Shown: positions 1 to 7,662, counted from the first letter of the stretch. The stretch: 25,167 nucleotides of DNA from Marinilabilia sp. UBA5340 (GCA_002411085.1 DHQK01000238.1:1-25167), one strand, 5' to 3'. The notes: generated from the letters alone by a model not told the origin. Numbers and translations are program-made.

Positions 1-9
1 CTTAAACAT

Positions 10-17
10 TATTTTTG
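10..17 (+). promoter_or_regulatory. -7 element of the upp promoter
   Basis: TATTTTTG fits the Bacteroidota -7 consensus TAnnTTTG and lies 17 bases before the upp ATG. The matching -33 TTTG would fall outside the left edge of the window, so only half of the promoter can be seen. Confidence 0.55.
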
Positions 18-34
18 CAAACAAAAACCGGGAA

Positions 35-688
35 ATGGAAATAAAACTCATCAACCAGCCTTTCAGTATCCTTAGCACCTTCGTCGCTGAATTAAGGGAT
101 GTCAACATCCAGCATGATCCGCTCCGATTTCGTAAAAACCTCGAAAGAATCGGAGAAATTTTTGCCTACGAAATCAGCAAGACTTTCACCTATGAAGAAA
201 CAGAAATCACTACTCCCCTGGGAATGGCTCGTGAAGGACTTCCGCAGGAAAAGCTGGTGGTAACATCGATTCTAAGGGCCGGAGTGCCACTGCACAACGG
301 GTTGCTTAATTACTTTGACCGGGCAGAAAACGGTTTTGTTTCTGCTTTTAGAAAATACAACGAGGAAGGGGAATTTAAAATTCACATTGAATATATCTCT
401 GCACCCGACCTGAATGGAAAAACAGTGGTAATGGCTGATCCGATGCTGGCAACCGGATCATCACTTGAACTTGCTTACCAAGCCATAAAAGCCAACGGAA
501 CCCCGGAGCACGTGCACATGGTAAGTATCGTTGCCAGTCAGGCGGGGGTTGAGTACATTCAAAACATGCTGGAAGATGAACCCGTAACTCTTTGGCTGGC
601 TACGGTAGACGATGAGCTAAACGCCAAGTCATATATAGTCCCGGGACTGGGTGATGCAGGAGATTTGGCCTATGGCCCAAAGCTTTAA
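35..688 (+). CDS. upp: Uracil phosphoribosyltransferase
   Basis: This cytosolic enzyme joins uracil to PRPP to make UMP and pyrophosphate in pyrimidine salvage. The 217-residue product has the usual UPRT length. It carries the SILRAGVPLHNGLL stretch (78-91), the PRPP-binding loop DPMLATGSS (135-143) and the family's C-terminal uracil-binding segment YIVPGLGDAGD (about 200-210). The ATG at 35 is close behind a -7 element and gives a full-length protein. It converges on folK, with the two stop codons overlapping by four bases, so no intergenic terminator fits between them. I see nothing unusual in the sequence, and the identification is firm. Confidence 0.97.
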   Translation: MEIKLINQPFSILSTFVAELRDVNIQHDPLRFRKNLERIGEIFAYEISKTFTYEETEITTPLGMAREGLPQEKLVVTSILRAGVPLHNGLLNYFDRAENGFVSAFRKYNEEGEFKIHIEYISAPDLNGKTVVMADPMLATGSSLELAYQAIKANGTPEHVHMVSIVASQAGVEYIQNMLEDEPVTLWLATVDDELNAKSYIVPGLGDAGDLAYGPKL

Positions 689-1179
689 TGTGCCGCAACA
701 CGAGTCACTTCTCCCTGATCCGGACATTCTGACAGGAGCATACGGATGCTTTTTTTCAACACGGGATGGATCAAGTCAGGAGCTAACTCATAAAGGGGCA
801 CCAGCGTAAAACGCCTTAAATGTAAACGGGGATGTGGTACCACCAATTGTTTGGTTTCAATGATTTTATCCTCATAAAACAAGATATCAATATCCAACAG
901 ACGACCTTCATAATGAGTGGTCGTCTTTTTTTTACGCCCCATTGTCTTCTCAATCTGCTGGGTAATGTTCAACACTTGCAAAGGCGACAGTTTGGTTTCC
1001 ACAAAAACCACCTGATTCAAAAACCATTGCGAATCCTCAAACCCCCACGGAGGGCTCTGATACAGAGATGAAGTGAGTTTCACAACCCCAACTTCCTCTG
1101 CAAGTTTTTTAACAGCTTCTCTAAATATTTGTTGTGTATCTCCCCTGTTGCCCCCGAGAAGAAAAAAAACTCCTGCCAT
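685..1179 (-). CDS. folK: 2-amino-4-hydroxy-6-hydroxymethyldihydropteridine pyrophosphokinase (HPPK)
   Basis: HPPK transfers pyrophosphate from ATP to 6-hydroxymethyl-dihydropterin in folate synthesis. The product shows the N-terminal LLGGNRGD pterin/ATP motif, PPWGF (about 43-47), the Mg-binding GRLLDIDILFY signature with Asp96 and Asp98, and the VPHPRLHLRRFTLVPL block (about 114-129). I place the start at the ATG at 1179, giving 164 residues. The reading frame can be extended to a TTG at 1203, but that codon lies inside the likely -7 element (CAAATTTG, minus strand) and so should not be transcribed. The gene is monocistronic here and converges on upp with a 4-bp overlap. HPPK is sometimes fused to FolB or FolP; here it stands alone. 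Confidence 0.95.
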   Translation of the reverse strand: MAGVFFLLGGNRGDTQQIFREAVKKLAEEVGVVKLTSSLYQSPPWGFEDSQWFLNQVVFVETKLSPLQVLNITQQIEKTMGRKKKTTTHYEGRLLDIDILFYEDKIIETKQLVVPHPRLHLRRFTLVPLYELAPDLIHPVLKKSIRMLLSECPDQGEVTRVAAH

Positions 1180-1200
1180 GAACAAATGAATATTTTTTCG

Positions 1201-1232
1201 CAAATTTGTACAAGGATAACATAAATTTCAAA
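1201..1232 (-). promoter_or_regulatory. Probable folK promoter
   Basis: Read on the minus strand there is TTTG, then 20 bases, then CAAATTTG (plus-strand 1201-1208). This matches TTTG-N20-TAnnTTTG at all but the first base of the -7 box. Transcription should start near 1190-1195, giving a very short leader before the ATG at 1179. It argues against the upstream TTG start. Confidence 0.6.
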
Positions 1233-1254
1233 AACTTGCTGCATTTTCATGAAT

Positions 1255-1287
1255 GTTGATCAAGAACCATGCAGCATAATACATTTA
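1255..1287 (+). promoter_or_regulatory. Weak candidate promoter for sppA
   Basis: GTTG (1255-1258), then 21 bases, then TACATTTA (1280-1287). Each box differs from the Bacteroidota consensus at one position. It lies 33 bases before the sppA ATG, in the only gap where a promoter could lie, back to back with the folK promoter. Confidence 0.4.
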
Positions 1288-1320
1288 CCAAATAAAAAAT
1301 GACCCTAAAAGAAAACTAAA

Positions 1321-3090
1321 ATGAAGAAATTTCTAAAGTACACCCTTGCCGTAATCGTTGGATCAATTGTGTCTCTCAGTCTCCTGATGCTGGGATTCTT
1401 TATTATCGTTGGAATCTTTGCCGCTGCAGGTAAGCAGGAAGTTACCGTAAAAGACAATTCATTACTGGTATTAAAACTCGACGGTCCCATCGTTGAAAGA
1501 GCAGCGGATGATCCGTTTGCAGAAATCATGGCTGAACTGACCGGGGAAGCAGCTCCCATGGGGCTCAACAAAATACTGGAAAGTATCAAAAAAGCCGGTC
1601 GTGACGAACGAATCAAAGGAATTTACCTGGAATCCGGAATGGTTCTGGGAGGACAAGCGACCATAGAAGAAATCAGAAATGCCCTGTTGGATTTCAAAAA
1701 AACCGGAAAATTCGTCATCAGTTTTGCACCTGTTTACACCCAGAAATCTTACTACCTGGCATCGGCCGCAGACCGCATTTACCTGCCTCCTGCCGGGATG
1801 CTCAACTTCCAGGGACTTTCATCACAAAGAACTTTTTACAAAAATACACTTGAAAAACTGGGTATAGATGTCCAGGTATTCCGTCACGGACAGTTTAAAT
1901 CGGCCATTGAGCCGTTCACACGCACCGACATGAGTGAGGCGGCCCGTTTGCAAACCCTCACCTACGTCAACTCCTTATGGGATCAGATTACCAAAAATGT
2001 GGCTCAAAGCCGGAATTTATCTCCTGAAAGACTTAATGAAATTGCCAATCAGGCTCCCATGTTTCAGACCGATGAATTCCTCCTGAACTCGGGCCTTCTG
2101 GACGATCTCAAATACAAAGACGAAGTACTAAACGAATTAAAAGATTCCACCGGCACGGACTATAAGAAAGATTTGAACAGTATCGGAATCAGACAATATG
2201 CAAAAGCCTATGTGGCTGACAATTTCAAGGGAATTTCCAAAAACAAAATTGCCATTATCTATGCCGAAGGAGCCATTGATACCGGCCAGGATGGAATCCA
2301 ATCCGAAGATCTTTCACGTACCATCCGTCAGGCCCGTCGCGACTCCTCCATCAAAGCCGTAGTGTTGAGAATCAACTCTCCGGGTGGTTCAGGAATGGGA
2401 TCGGAAATCATCTGGCGTGAAGTACAACTGACGGCCGACACCAAGCCCCTGATCGTCTCAATGGGAGATCTTGCAGCCTCGGGAGGGTATTATATTGCCT
2501 GTGCAGCAGACACCATCGTAGCCCATCCCAATACTCTTACAGGATCCATCGGCGTTTTTGGAATGATTCCCAACTTCAAAGGATTTTTTGATAAAATTGG
2601 TATCACATCAGATGTGGTCAACACCAATAAATTTTCAGACATGCCGGCAATCACAAGACCTTTCCGCCCCGAGGAAAAGGAAATTATGCAGACTTACATA
2701 GAGCATTTTTATAAGTTCTTCATTCAACGTTGCGCCGATGGTAGATCCACCACCCTGGAAGCCATTGACGAAGTGGGCCAGGGACGTGTCTGGAGCGGTC
2801 AAAACGCGATCGACATCAACCTGGTTGATGTATTGGGCGGCATAGATACTGCCGTGAATATTGCTGCCGAAAAGGCCGATATTGCTGATGATTACAGGAT
2901 TGTAGAACTACCTGAAGTTCTTCCACCATTTGAACAGCTAATGAAAGATCTTACAGGAAACGCTTCTGCCTACATGAAAACCCTGTTCTTTGGTAATTCT
3001 GAATACGTACAGTACATAAATACCATCGAACAACTGAAAGAGGCTTATCCTGTTCAGGCCCGTTTGCCCTATGAGATTTCAATCAACTAA
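1321..3090 (+). CDS. sppA: Signal peptide peptidase SppA, 67K long form (peptidase S49)
   Basis: This membrane-anchored serine protease degrades signal peptides left in the inner membrane after secretion. The 589-residue product is the long, double-domain form, near the E. coli length. An uncleaved signal anchor spans about residues 8-36, and the rest should face the periplasm. Two S49 folds follow. The first carries the general-base lysine in HGQFKSAIEPF (Lys193). The second carries the nucleophile in GDLAASGGYYIA (Ser387), after the conserved RINSPGGS. Splitting the Ser/Lys dyad between the two halves is typical of the long form. The ATG at 1321 gives the expected basic N-terminus (MKKFLK). 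A strong stem-loop separates it from lpxK downstream, but the two may still be co-transcribed. Both catalytic residues are present. Confidence 0.95.
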   Translation: MKKFLKYTLAVIVGSIVSLSLLMLGFFIIVGIFAAAGKQEVTVKDNSLLVLKLDGPIVERAADDPFAEIMAELTGEAAPMGLNKILESIKKAGRDERIKGIYLESGMVLGGQATIEEIRNALLDFKKTGKFVISFAPVYTQKSYYLASAADRIYLPPAGMLNFQGLSSQRTFYKNTLEKLGIDVQVFRHGQFKSAIEPFTRTDMSEAARLQTLTYVNSLWDQITKNVAQSRNLSPERLNEIANQAPMFQTDEFLLNSGLLDDLKYKDEVLNELKDSTGTDYKKDLNSIGIRQYAKAYVADNFKGISKNKIAIIYAEGAIDTGQDGIQSEDLSRTIRQARRDSSIKAVVLRINSPGGSGMGSEIIWREVQLTADTKPLIVSMGDLAASGGYYIACAADTIVAHPNTLTGSIGVFGMIPNFKGFFDKIGITSDVVNTNKFSDMPAITRPFRPEEKEIMQTYIEHFYKFFIQRCADGRSTTLEAIDEVGQGRVWSGQNAIDINLVDVLGGIDTAVNIAAEKADIADDYRIVELPEVLPPFEQLMKDLTGNASAYMKTLFFGNSEYVQYINTIEQLKEAYPVQARLPYEISIN

Positions 3091-3109
3091 ATAATTTCAA
3101 TTGCGTTAG

Positions 3110-3147
3110 GCAGAGGCGCATAAGGTTCCTACTTTATGCGCCTCTGC
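3110..3147 (+). repeat. Perfect 14-bp stem-loop between sppA and lpxK
   Basis: GCAGAGGCGCATAA (3110-3123) pairs perfectly with TTATGCGCCTCTGC (3134-3147) around a 10-base loop. No T-tract follows on the plus strand, so it is not a standard intrinsic terminator. It ends 19 bases before the lpxK ATG and could stabilise the sppA mRNA end, be an RNase site, or control lpxK translation. Confidence 0.75.
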
Positions 3148-3166
3148 TATTCCAAAGGGCTTTGCC

Positions 3167-4222
3167 ATGAAATTTTCTTTTCGACTCTTACTTTTTCCAT
3201 TTTCGTTGCTGTACTGTCTGATTACCGCAACACGGAATCTGCTATACGACAGAGGCATCAAAAAGTCTACTCGCTACAAAATCCCTGTCATCTCCATTGG
3301 AAACCTCACGGTAGGAGGCACAGGCAAAACCCCAATGAGCGAAATGCTGATTAAAATGTTACTCCCCGAATATCAGTGTGCGATCCTAAGCAGGGGGTAT
3401 GGCCGAAAAACAAGAGGCCCTGTTTTGGCAGACGAACATGCTTCGGCAGTTTCCATTGGGGATGAACCAATGCAGATGAAAACCAAATTTCCGGGATTGA
3501 CGGTAATGGTAGCTGAACAAAGAACATTAGGCATGGAGCTTTTGCTCAAACAAACCTTGCCACCCGAGGTGGTGCTTCTGGACGATGCTTTCCAGCACCG
3601 GGCTGTGACTCCCGGCTTGTCTATTCTCGTGATGGATTATTTCAGACCCGTATACAAAGATTTCTGTATGCCGGCAGGAAATCTTCGGGAACCCGGAAGC
3701 GGGAAAAAACGGGCCGACATTCTGGTGGTCAACAAATGTCCGAAAACCCTTGATTTCAAAGAAAAAGATTCTATCACAAAAAAAATAAACCCCACACCCC
3801 AACAAAAAATCTATTTCAGCTCCATCGGATATGGTACATTGCAGCCCATAAATGAGAAAGCATCATTTGAGATAACGAAAAAAACCAAGATACCTGTACT
3901 TGCAATTGCTGGTATAGGGAACCCCGCCCCGTTTTTTAAAGAAGCTGCGGGATATGCTTCCCGCCTTGAGAAGATAGCATTCCCTGATCATCATGATTTT
4001 TCAGATGCAGATATACAAAAGATCAGCAACGAACTTCAGAAATTAGGTTCCGAAGCGATTGTGGTTACCACAGAAAAAGATGCGGTAAGACTCAGGGGCA
4101 AAGATTTATCACCTTTATTATCGCAAAAAATTTGGTATATTCCCATTGAGTTGGAAATACTCTTTAATGAACAGGACTCTTTTTTTAAAACCGTAAAAAA
4201 TTATGTTGGAAAAAATCAATGA
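3167..4222 (+). CDS. lpxK: Tetraacyldisaccharide 4'-kinase (lipid A synthesis)
   Basis: LpxK phosphorylates the 4' position of the tetraacyl-disaccharide lipid A precursor at the inner face of the cytoplasmic membrane, the sixth step of the Raetz pathway. The 351-residue product begins with a hydrophobic N-terminal helix (about 5-24). The P-loop GNLTVGGTGKTP (45-56) follows, in the family's characteristic form, then the SRGYGRKTRGP block (about 74-84) and the DDAFQHR motif in the middle of the protein. A DHHDFSD motif (about 275-281) lies near the C-terminus. The ATG at 3167 is the first start after the stem-loop. The last 20 bases overlap punA, suggesting translational coupling. The gene shows that the host makes lipid A. 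It is complete. Confidence 0.96.
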   Translation: MKFSFRLLLFPFSLLYCLITATRNLLYDRGIKKSTRYKIPVISIGNLTVGGTGKTPMSEMLIKMLLPEYQCAILSRGYGRKTRGPVLADEHASAVSIGDEPMQMKTKFPGLTVMVAEQRTLGMELLLKQTLPPEVVLLDDAFQHRAVTPGLSILVMDYFRPVYKDFCMPAGNLREPGSGKKRADILVVNKCPKTLDFKEKDSITKKINPTPQQKIYFSSIGYGTLQPINEKASFEITKKTKIPVLAIAGIGNPAPFFKEAAGYASRLEKIAFPDHHDFSDADIQKISNELQKLGSEAIVVTTEKDAVRLRGKDLSPLLSQKIWYIPIELEILFNEQDSFFKTVKNYVGKNQ

Positions 4223-5015
4223 AACAGCATCGTTTCTAAAACAAAACTATGACACATCCGCCAGAGTGGGAATTATTCTTGGCACAGGCCTGGGCGGACT
4301 TGTAAAAGAAATAGAAATCAAGGAGACCGTTTCGTACGGAAAGATCCCCAACTTCCCGGTTTCAACCGTTGAAGGTCACGAAGGACGTCTGATTTTTGGA
4401 TCCATCCGGGGGACAGAAATTGTGGCCATGCAGGGACGTTTTCATTATTACGAAGGTTACGACATGAAAGAGGTCACTTTTCCGGTACGTGTAATGAAAG
4501 CCCTGGGAATTGATCACCTGATCGTGTCCAATGCCAGTGGCGGATTGAATCCCGATTTCCAGGTCGGCGACATTATGGTCATCACTGATCATATCAATAT
4601 GTTTGGCGACAATCCTTTGATGGGTAAAAATCATGAGGAATTGGGCCCAAGATTTCCGGACATGAGCGAGCCATATAGCAAAAAGCTCACCGAAAAAGCC
4701 CTGGAAATCGCCCAAAACAACGGCATTTCGCTCAAAACCGGAGTATATGTGGGAACCGCAGGCCCTACCTTCGAAACACCCGCAGAATACAAATTTTTCC
4801 GGGTTATCGGTGGCGATGCTGTGGGTATGTCTACCGTCCCTGAAGTCATTGTGGCCCGTCATTCAGGAATGACCTGCTTTGGGGTAAGTATCATAACCGA
4901 CTCGGGTGTTCCGGGACAAATTGTGGAAATCTCCCATGAAGAAGTACAACAGGTAGCTGCAGCTGCAGAACCGAAAATGACCAAAGTCATTGCCGAACTT
5001 GTGGGAACACTATAA
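4203..5015 (+). CDS. punA: Purine nucleoside phosphorylase, trimeric (PNP-I) type
   Basis: This enzyme cleaves purine nucleosides with phosphate to give free base and ribose-1-phosphate in purine salvage. The 270-residue product has the family hallmarks: GTGLGGL phosphate loop (27-33), GRFHYYEGY, VSNASGGLNP, AGPTFETPAEY and VGMSTVPEVI. The position equivalent to the human purine-selecting Asn243 is Asp233 (in SIITDSG), with the His of SHEEV kept downstream. In human PNP, Asn at this site favours 6-oxopurines, so Asp may widen use of 6-aminopurines. The start overlaps the lpxK end by 20 bases, and the ATG is well placed. It converges on hflX across an inverted-repeat gap. The symbol punA is used by analogy, as other names (deoD-like, pnp) exist for this family. 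Confidence 0.94.
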   Translation: MLEKINETASFLKQNYDTSARVGIILGTGLGGLVKEIEIKETVSYGKIPNFPVSTVEGHEGRLIFGSIRGTEIVAMQGRFHYYEGYDMKEVTFPVRVMKALGIDHLIVSNASGGLNPDFQVGDIMVITDHINMFGDNPLMGKNHEELGPRFPDMSEPYSKKLTEKALEIAQNNGISLKTGVYVGTAGPTFETPAEYKFFRVIGGDAVGMSTVPEVIVARHSGMTCFGVSIITDSGVPGQIVEISHEEVQQVAAAAEPKMTKVIAELVGTL

Positions 5016-5025
5016 TATCAACAAT

Positions 5026-5139
5026 GAGGATGTACTAAAAGTCAGTATTTTATTTTTTAATTCTGAAAGAAGTGAAAAATCTTATTCCAGTATTAAAAAA
5101 CGATTGAACACCATCAATTATGGCTTTTAATACATCCTC
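5026..5139. repeat. Inverted-repeat element between punA and hflX
   Basis: GAGGATGTACTAAAAG (5026-5041) and CTTTTAATACATCCTC (5124-5139) are inverted copies matching at 15 of 16 positions. A nested inverted pair, TTTTTTAAT (5053-5061) and ATTAAAAAA (5092-5100), lies inside. The whole could fold into a long imperfect hairpin of 114 bases. It may be a small MITE-like element or a shared 3' structure for the two converging genes. I see no clear target-site duplication or T-tract terminator. Confidence 0.6.
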
Positions 5140-5147
5140 TTATCTGC

Positions 5148-6359
5148 TTATTCCATTTCGATATCCGGATAAAGAAAATCGTTAAAAGGAAAACGCGTAA
5201 CATGGATCTTCACCACTTCGCGATACAGCAATTCCCTGAACTCATCGAAGTTGGTTTTTTCTTTAGCTGAAATAAAGATACTTTGCGCATCTTTGGCCAT
5301 CCAACTCTTTTTCAGATCGTCCAACGAATAGTTTTCGCGGGTAGCCGGTGTCAGATCATCCTCCTCTTTTTCGGTATAAGAAAACGCATCTACTTTATTA
5401 AATACCATGACCATTGGTTTTTCCCGGTCATCAATTTCATGCAGCGTTTTATTCACCACCTCTATCTGCTGCTCAAATCCGGGATGTGAAATATCCACCA
5501 CATGCAGCAGTATATCTGCTTCACGCACCTCATCAAGCGTAGATTTGAACGATTCCACCAGATGGTGCGGCAACTTCCTGATAAAACCGACCGTATCGGC
5601 CAGCAAAAATGGGAGATTTCCCACAACCACCTTCCTAACTGTGGTATCCAGGGTGGCGAAAAGCTTATTCTCAGCAAACACCTCACTTTTGGCCAGTGTA
5701 TTCATCAAGGTACTTTTGCCAACATTGGTATACCCCACCAACGCCACACGCACCAATTTGCCACGATTTTTCCGTTGCGTAGCCATCTGGCGGTCTATCT
5801 TCTGCAGATCATTCTTAAGCTTGGATATTTTATCACGTATAATCCTGCGATCGGTCTCAATCTCCTTCTCCCCCGGGCCACGCATACCAATACCTCCACG
5901 TTGACGTTCCAAGTGAGTCCACATCCGGGTAAGACGGGGCAACAGATACTGATACTGGGCCAATTCTACCTGAGTTTTGGCATGTGCTGTCCGCGCACGC
6001 CGGGCAAAAATATCCAGAATAAGATTGGTACGATCAAGTATTCGACGCCTGAAAGCACCTTCCAGGTTTCTAAGCTGAGAAGGAGTCAGTTCATCATCAA
6101 AAATAATGGCATTGACATCTTCATGCACCTTTACATATTCGATAATTTCCTCGAGCTTTCCACTACCCACAAAATAACGTTTATCAGGCATAGGCAGCGA
6201 CTGCACAAAACGCTTTACAGGCTCGGCGCCGGCTGTTTCAGCCAGAAAAGCCAACTCATCCAGATATTCCTCCACTTCCCTTTCCGAGACATCAGGAGTA
6301 CGAATGGCCACCAAAACGACCTTTTCAAGTTCTTTCTCTGTAGATATTAATTCATTCAT
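5148..6359 (-). CDS. hflX: Ribosome-associated GTPase HflX
   Basis: HflX binds the 50S subunit and splits or rescues stalled ribosomes, notably under heat stress. The 403-residue product has the N-terminal HflX domain (about 14-200), including the nucleotide-binding-like segment and the conserved GGIGMRGPGEKEIETDRR-type linker (155-172). An Obg-like G domain follows with G1 GYTNVGKST (209-217), the LDTT/G2 region (about 237-240), G3 DTVGF (255-259) and G4 NKVD (321-324). A short C-terminal tail ends it. The ATG at 6359 is the only good start and follows a leader of about 100 bases containing a stem-loop. The gene is monocistronic, pointing at punA. It looks intact. Confidence 0.97.
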   Translation of the reverse strand: MNELISTEKELEKVVLVAIRTPDVSEREVEEYLDELAFLAETAGAEPVKRFVQSLPMPDKRYFVGSGKLEEIIEYVKVHEDVNAIIFDDELTPSQLRNLEGAFRRRILDRTNLILDIFARRARTAHAKTQVELAQYQYLLPRLTRMWTHLERQRGGIGMRGPGEKEIETDRRIIRDKISKLKNDLQKIDRQMATQRKNRGKLVRVALVGYTNVGKSTLMNTLAKSEVFAENKLFATLDTTVRKVVVGNLPFLLADTVGFIRKLPHHLVESFKSTLDEVREADILLHVVDISHPGFEQQIEVVNKTLHEIDDREKPMVMVFNKVDAFSYTEKEEDDLTPATRENYSLDDLKKSWMAKDAQSIFISAKEKTNFDEFRELLYREVVKIHVTRFPFNDFLYPDIEME

Positions 6360-6392
6360 GTAATCTGCATATATGATATTAGTCCTGTAAGA

Positions 6393-6416
6393 GCCTAAAT
6401 GTTAAAAACATTAGGC
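6393..6416 (-). promoter_or_regulatory. Stem-loop in the hflX 5' leader
   Basis: GCCTAAATGTT (6393-6403) and AACATTAGGC (6407-6416) pair around an AAA loop with a single bulged A. The structure sits between the likely transcription start and the hflX ATG, about 34 bases from the start codon. A heat-responsive or translational role is possible but is only inferred. Confidence 0.5.
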
Positions 6417-6464
6417 ACTTATCAAGGAATTCATTTTTTCAATCTGTTTATATTTCACAGGATA

Positions 6465-6472
6465 CAAAAGTA
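6465..6472 (-). promoter_or_regulatory. -7 element for hflX
   Basis: On the minus strand this reads TACTTTTG, a full match to TAnnTTTG. I do not see a TTTG -33 box at the expected distance, so only half of the promoter is supported. It implies a leader of roughly 100 bases. Confidence 0.45.
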
Positions 6473-6544
6473 ATTGATTTACATGAAAAGAGCACCTGTC
6501 TGTCATCAATATCCTAATAAACAAGAGTCAGATGCCTGAAAAGC

Positions 6545-6571
6545 AAAAAAGCCCGGTAAAACCGGGCTTTT
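6545..6571 (-). terminator. Intrinsic terminator after the TonB gene
   Basis: AAAAGCCCGGT (6547-6557) and ACCGGGCTTTT (6561-6571) form an 11-bp stem with a 3-base loop. On the minus strand it ends in a T-run, so it terminates the transcript of the TonB-family gene, whose stop codon is at 6600. It is symmetric enough to work in both directions. Confidence 0.9.
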
Positions 6572-6599
6572 CTTTATTTCAATAAATGTTAATCGCGTC

Positions 6600-7280
6600 T
6601 TATTGAAGCACGAAGTTAATGGGCACTGTATAAGAAACCCTTACAGCTTTACCACGCTGCTTACCAGGCTTCCACTTAGGCATGTTCTTAACAACACGAA
6701 GTGCTTCTTTGTCAAGACTGGGATCTACACCCCGTGCAATTTGCACATCTGTAACGGATCCATCAGTATTGATTACAAACTTCACATAAACACGACCCTG
6801 AATTCCGTTCTCCTGAGCAATGACAGGATACTCTACAGAAGTTCCAAGATACTTGTGCAAAGCAGCATCTCCACCAGGGAATTCCGGCATGTCCTCAACG
6901 ATAAAGAATACAGGAGCCTCTTCCTCTTCTTCTTCGGGAGCCATATCAGAGAAGTCCACTTCCATTTCTTCAGTGGCTTCAGTATCCTCAATGACCAATT
7001 CCTCTTCCAGTTCCACGTCGTCTTCCACAATATTCAATACGTCGGTCACTTTCGGTGGTGGCGGCGGCGGTGGTGGTTTCACTTCTTCCTGAGTCGTGAT
7101 CGGAATGATCTCCTCCTCTACTTCCTCTTCTTCAATCTTAAAACCTTCGTTAACATCTGCATCTGTTGATGTCCATTCAAAGGCGATGAAAACCAGAGAA
7201 AGCACCACAACAAGTCCGATCTGCATAAAGACCGTCTTCTTGCTTTCCAAATCTGCTTTTGGCGACTTTTTTACTTCCAT
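6600..7280 (-). CDS. TonB-family energy transducer
   Basis: This inner-membrane protein should pass proton-motive-force energy to outer-membrane TonB-dependent receptors through the periplasm. The 226-residue product has a short cytosolic N-terminus, one transmembrane helix (about 17-36), a Glu/Asp-rich segment (about 49-66 and 86-121) and a run of eight prolines (69-76). A conserved MPEFPGGDAALHKYL block (131-145) follows, then a TonB C-terminal domain (about 148-226) with the GRVYVKFVI and WKPGKQRGKAV segments. The linker is strongly acidic, unlike the Pro/Lys linker of enteric TonB, but this is common in Bacteroidota. The ATG at 7280 is clear. No exbB or exbD is adjacent, so it must share a motor encoded elsewhere or serve a particular receptor set. 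It has its own terminator. Confidence 0.87.
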   Translation of the reverse strand: MEVKKSPKADLESKKTVFMQIGLVVVLSLVFIAFEWTSTDADVNEGFKIEEEEVEEEIIPITTQEEVKPPPPPPPPKVTDVLNIVEDDVELEEELVIEDTEATEEMEVDFSDMAPEEEEEEAPVFFIVEDMPEFPGGDAALHKYLGTSVEYPVIAQENGIQGRVYVKFVINTDGSVTDVQIARGVDPSLDKEALRVVKNMPKWKPGKQRGKAVRVSYTVPINFVLQ

Positions 7281-7588
7281 AATAAAAATCGAATTTTGGT
7301 GCCTAAAAATTAATGTCTCTTACTGCTTTTCAATGTTGATCTTTTAACGAGCAACTCGTTTTTCTCATTTGAGAGGCTAAAAATAGGATTTTATAATCAA
7401 ATCCAAGCACTTTTTATAGTTCTTTTTAATAATTCAAAATAAGAACAACCTCTCGGAAAACATTTTTTCCTTTTGAAAAACAACATTTTAACAGTAATAA
7501 AATAACAAAAACCAATCCAAACCACATTTTTTTCGGAATTCCTTTGGCCAAATTCCCGATTTTCTTTTATATTTGCAACTCGAAAATC
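7281..7588. other. AT-rich intergenic region between the TonB gene and tRNA-Ala
   Basis: No credible ORF lies here. The right end holds the tRNA-Ala promoter. AACGAG (7346-7351) and CTCGTT (7355-7360) form a small hairpin in what should be the TonB gene leader. I could not find a convincing TAnnTTTG element for the TonB gene on the minus strand, so its promoter is unassigned. Confidence 0.5.
7543..7575 (+). promoter_or_regulatory. tRNA-Ala promoter
   Basis: TTTG (7543-7546), then 21 bases, then TATATTTG (7568-7575). Both boxes match the Bacteroidota housekeeping-sigma consensus exactly. The -7 box ends 13 bases before the mature tRNA. Confidence 0.88.
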
Positions 7589-7662
7589 GGGGGTGTAGCT
7601 CAGTTGGCTAGAGCGCGTGACTGGCAGTCACGAGGTCAGGGGTTCGACTCCCCTCATCTCCA
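7589..7662 (+). tRNA. tRNA-Ala(GGC)
   Basis: The 74 bases fold as a cloverleaf: acceptor GGGGGTG with CATCTCC, D stem GCTC/GAGC, anticodon stem CGTGA/TCACG and T arm AGGGG-TTCGACT-CCCCT. The loop CTGGCAG gives anticodon GGC (7623-7625), reading GCC and GCU. The third acceptor pair is G-U, the main alanine identity element, which supports the call. CCA is not encoded; the discriminator base is A. Confidence 0.97.

Noticed and set aside
3136..3354. Alternative plus-strand frame starting in the sppA-lpxK hairpin
   Set aside because: It overlaps the start of lpxK in another frame and has no family motif; lpxK is clear.
5502..6350. 282-codon open frame on the plus strand, antisense to hflX
   Set aside because: It lies wholly inside the strongly supported hflX gene. 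Its translation has no recognisable domain, and its openness follows from the codon pattern of hflX.
7052..7078. Short GGN tandem repeat resembling a microsatellite
   Set aside because: It is the complement of the proline codons of the TonB-family linker and follows from the protein sequence.
6600..7280. TonB gene as part of an exbBD-tonB operon
   Set aside because: There is no exbB or exbD on either side; the gene is flanked by its own terminator and by a tRNA unit.
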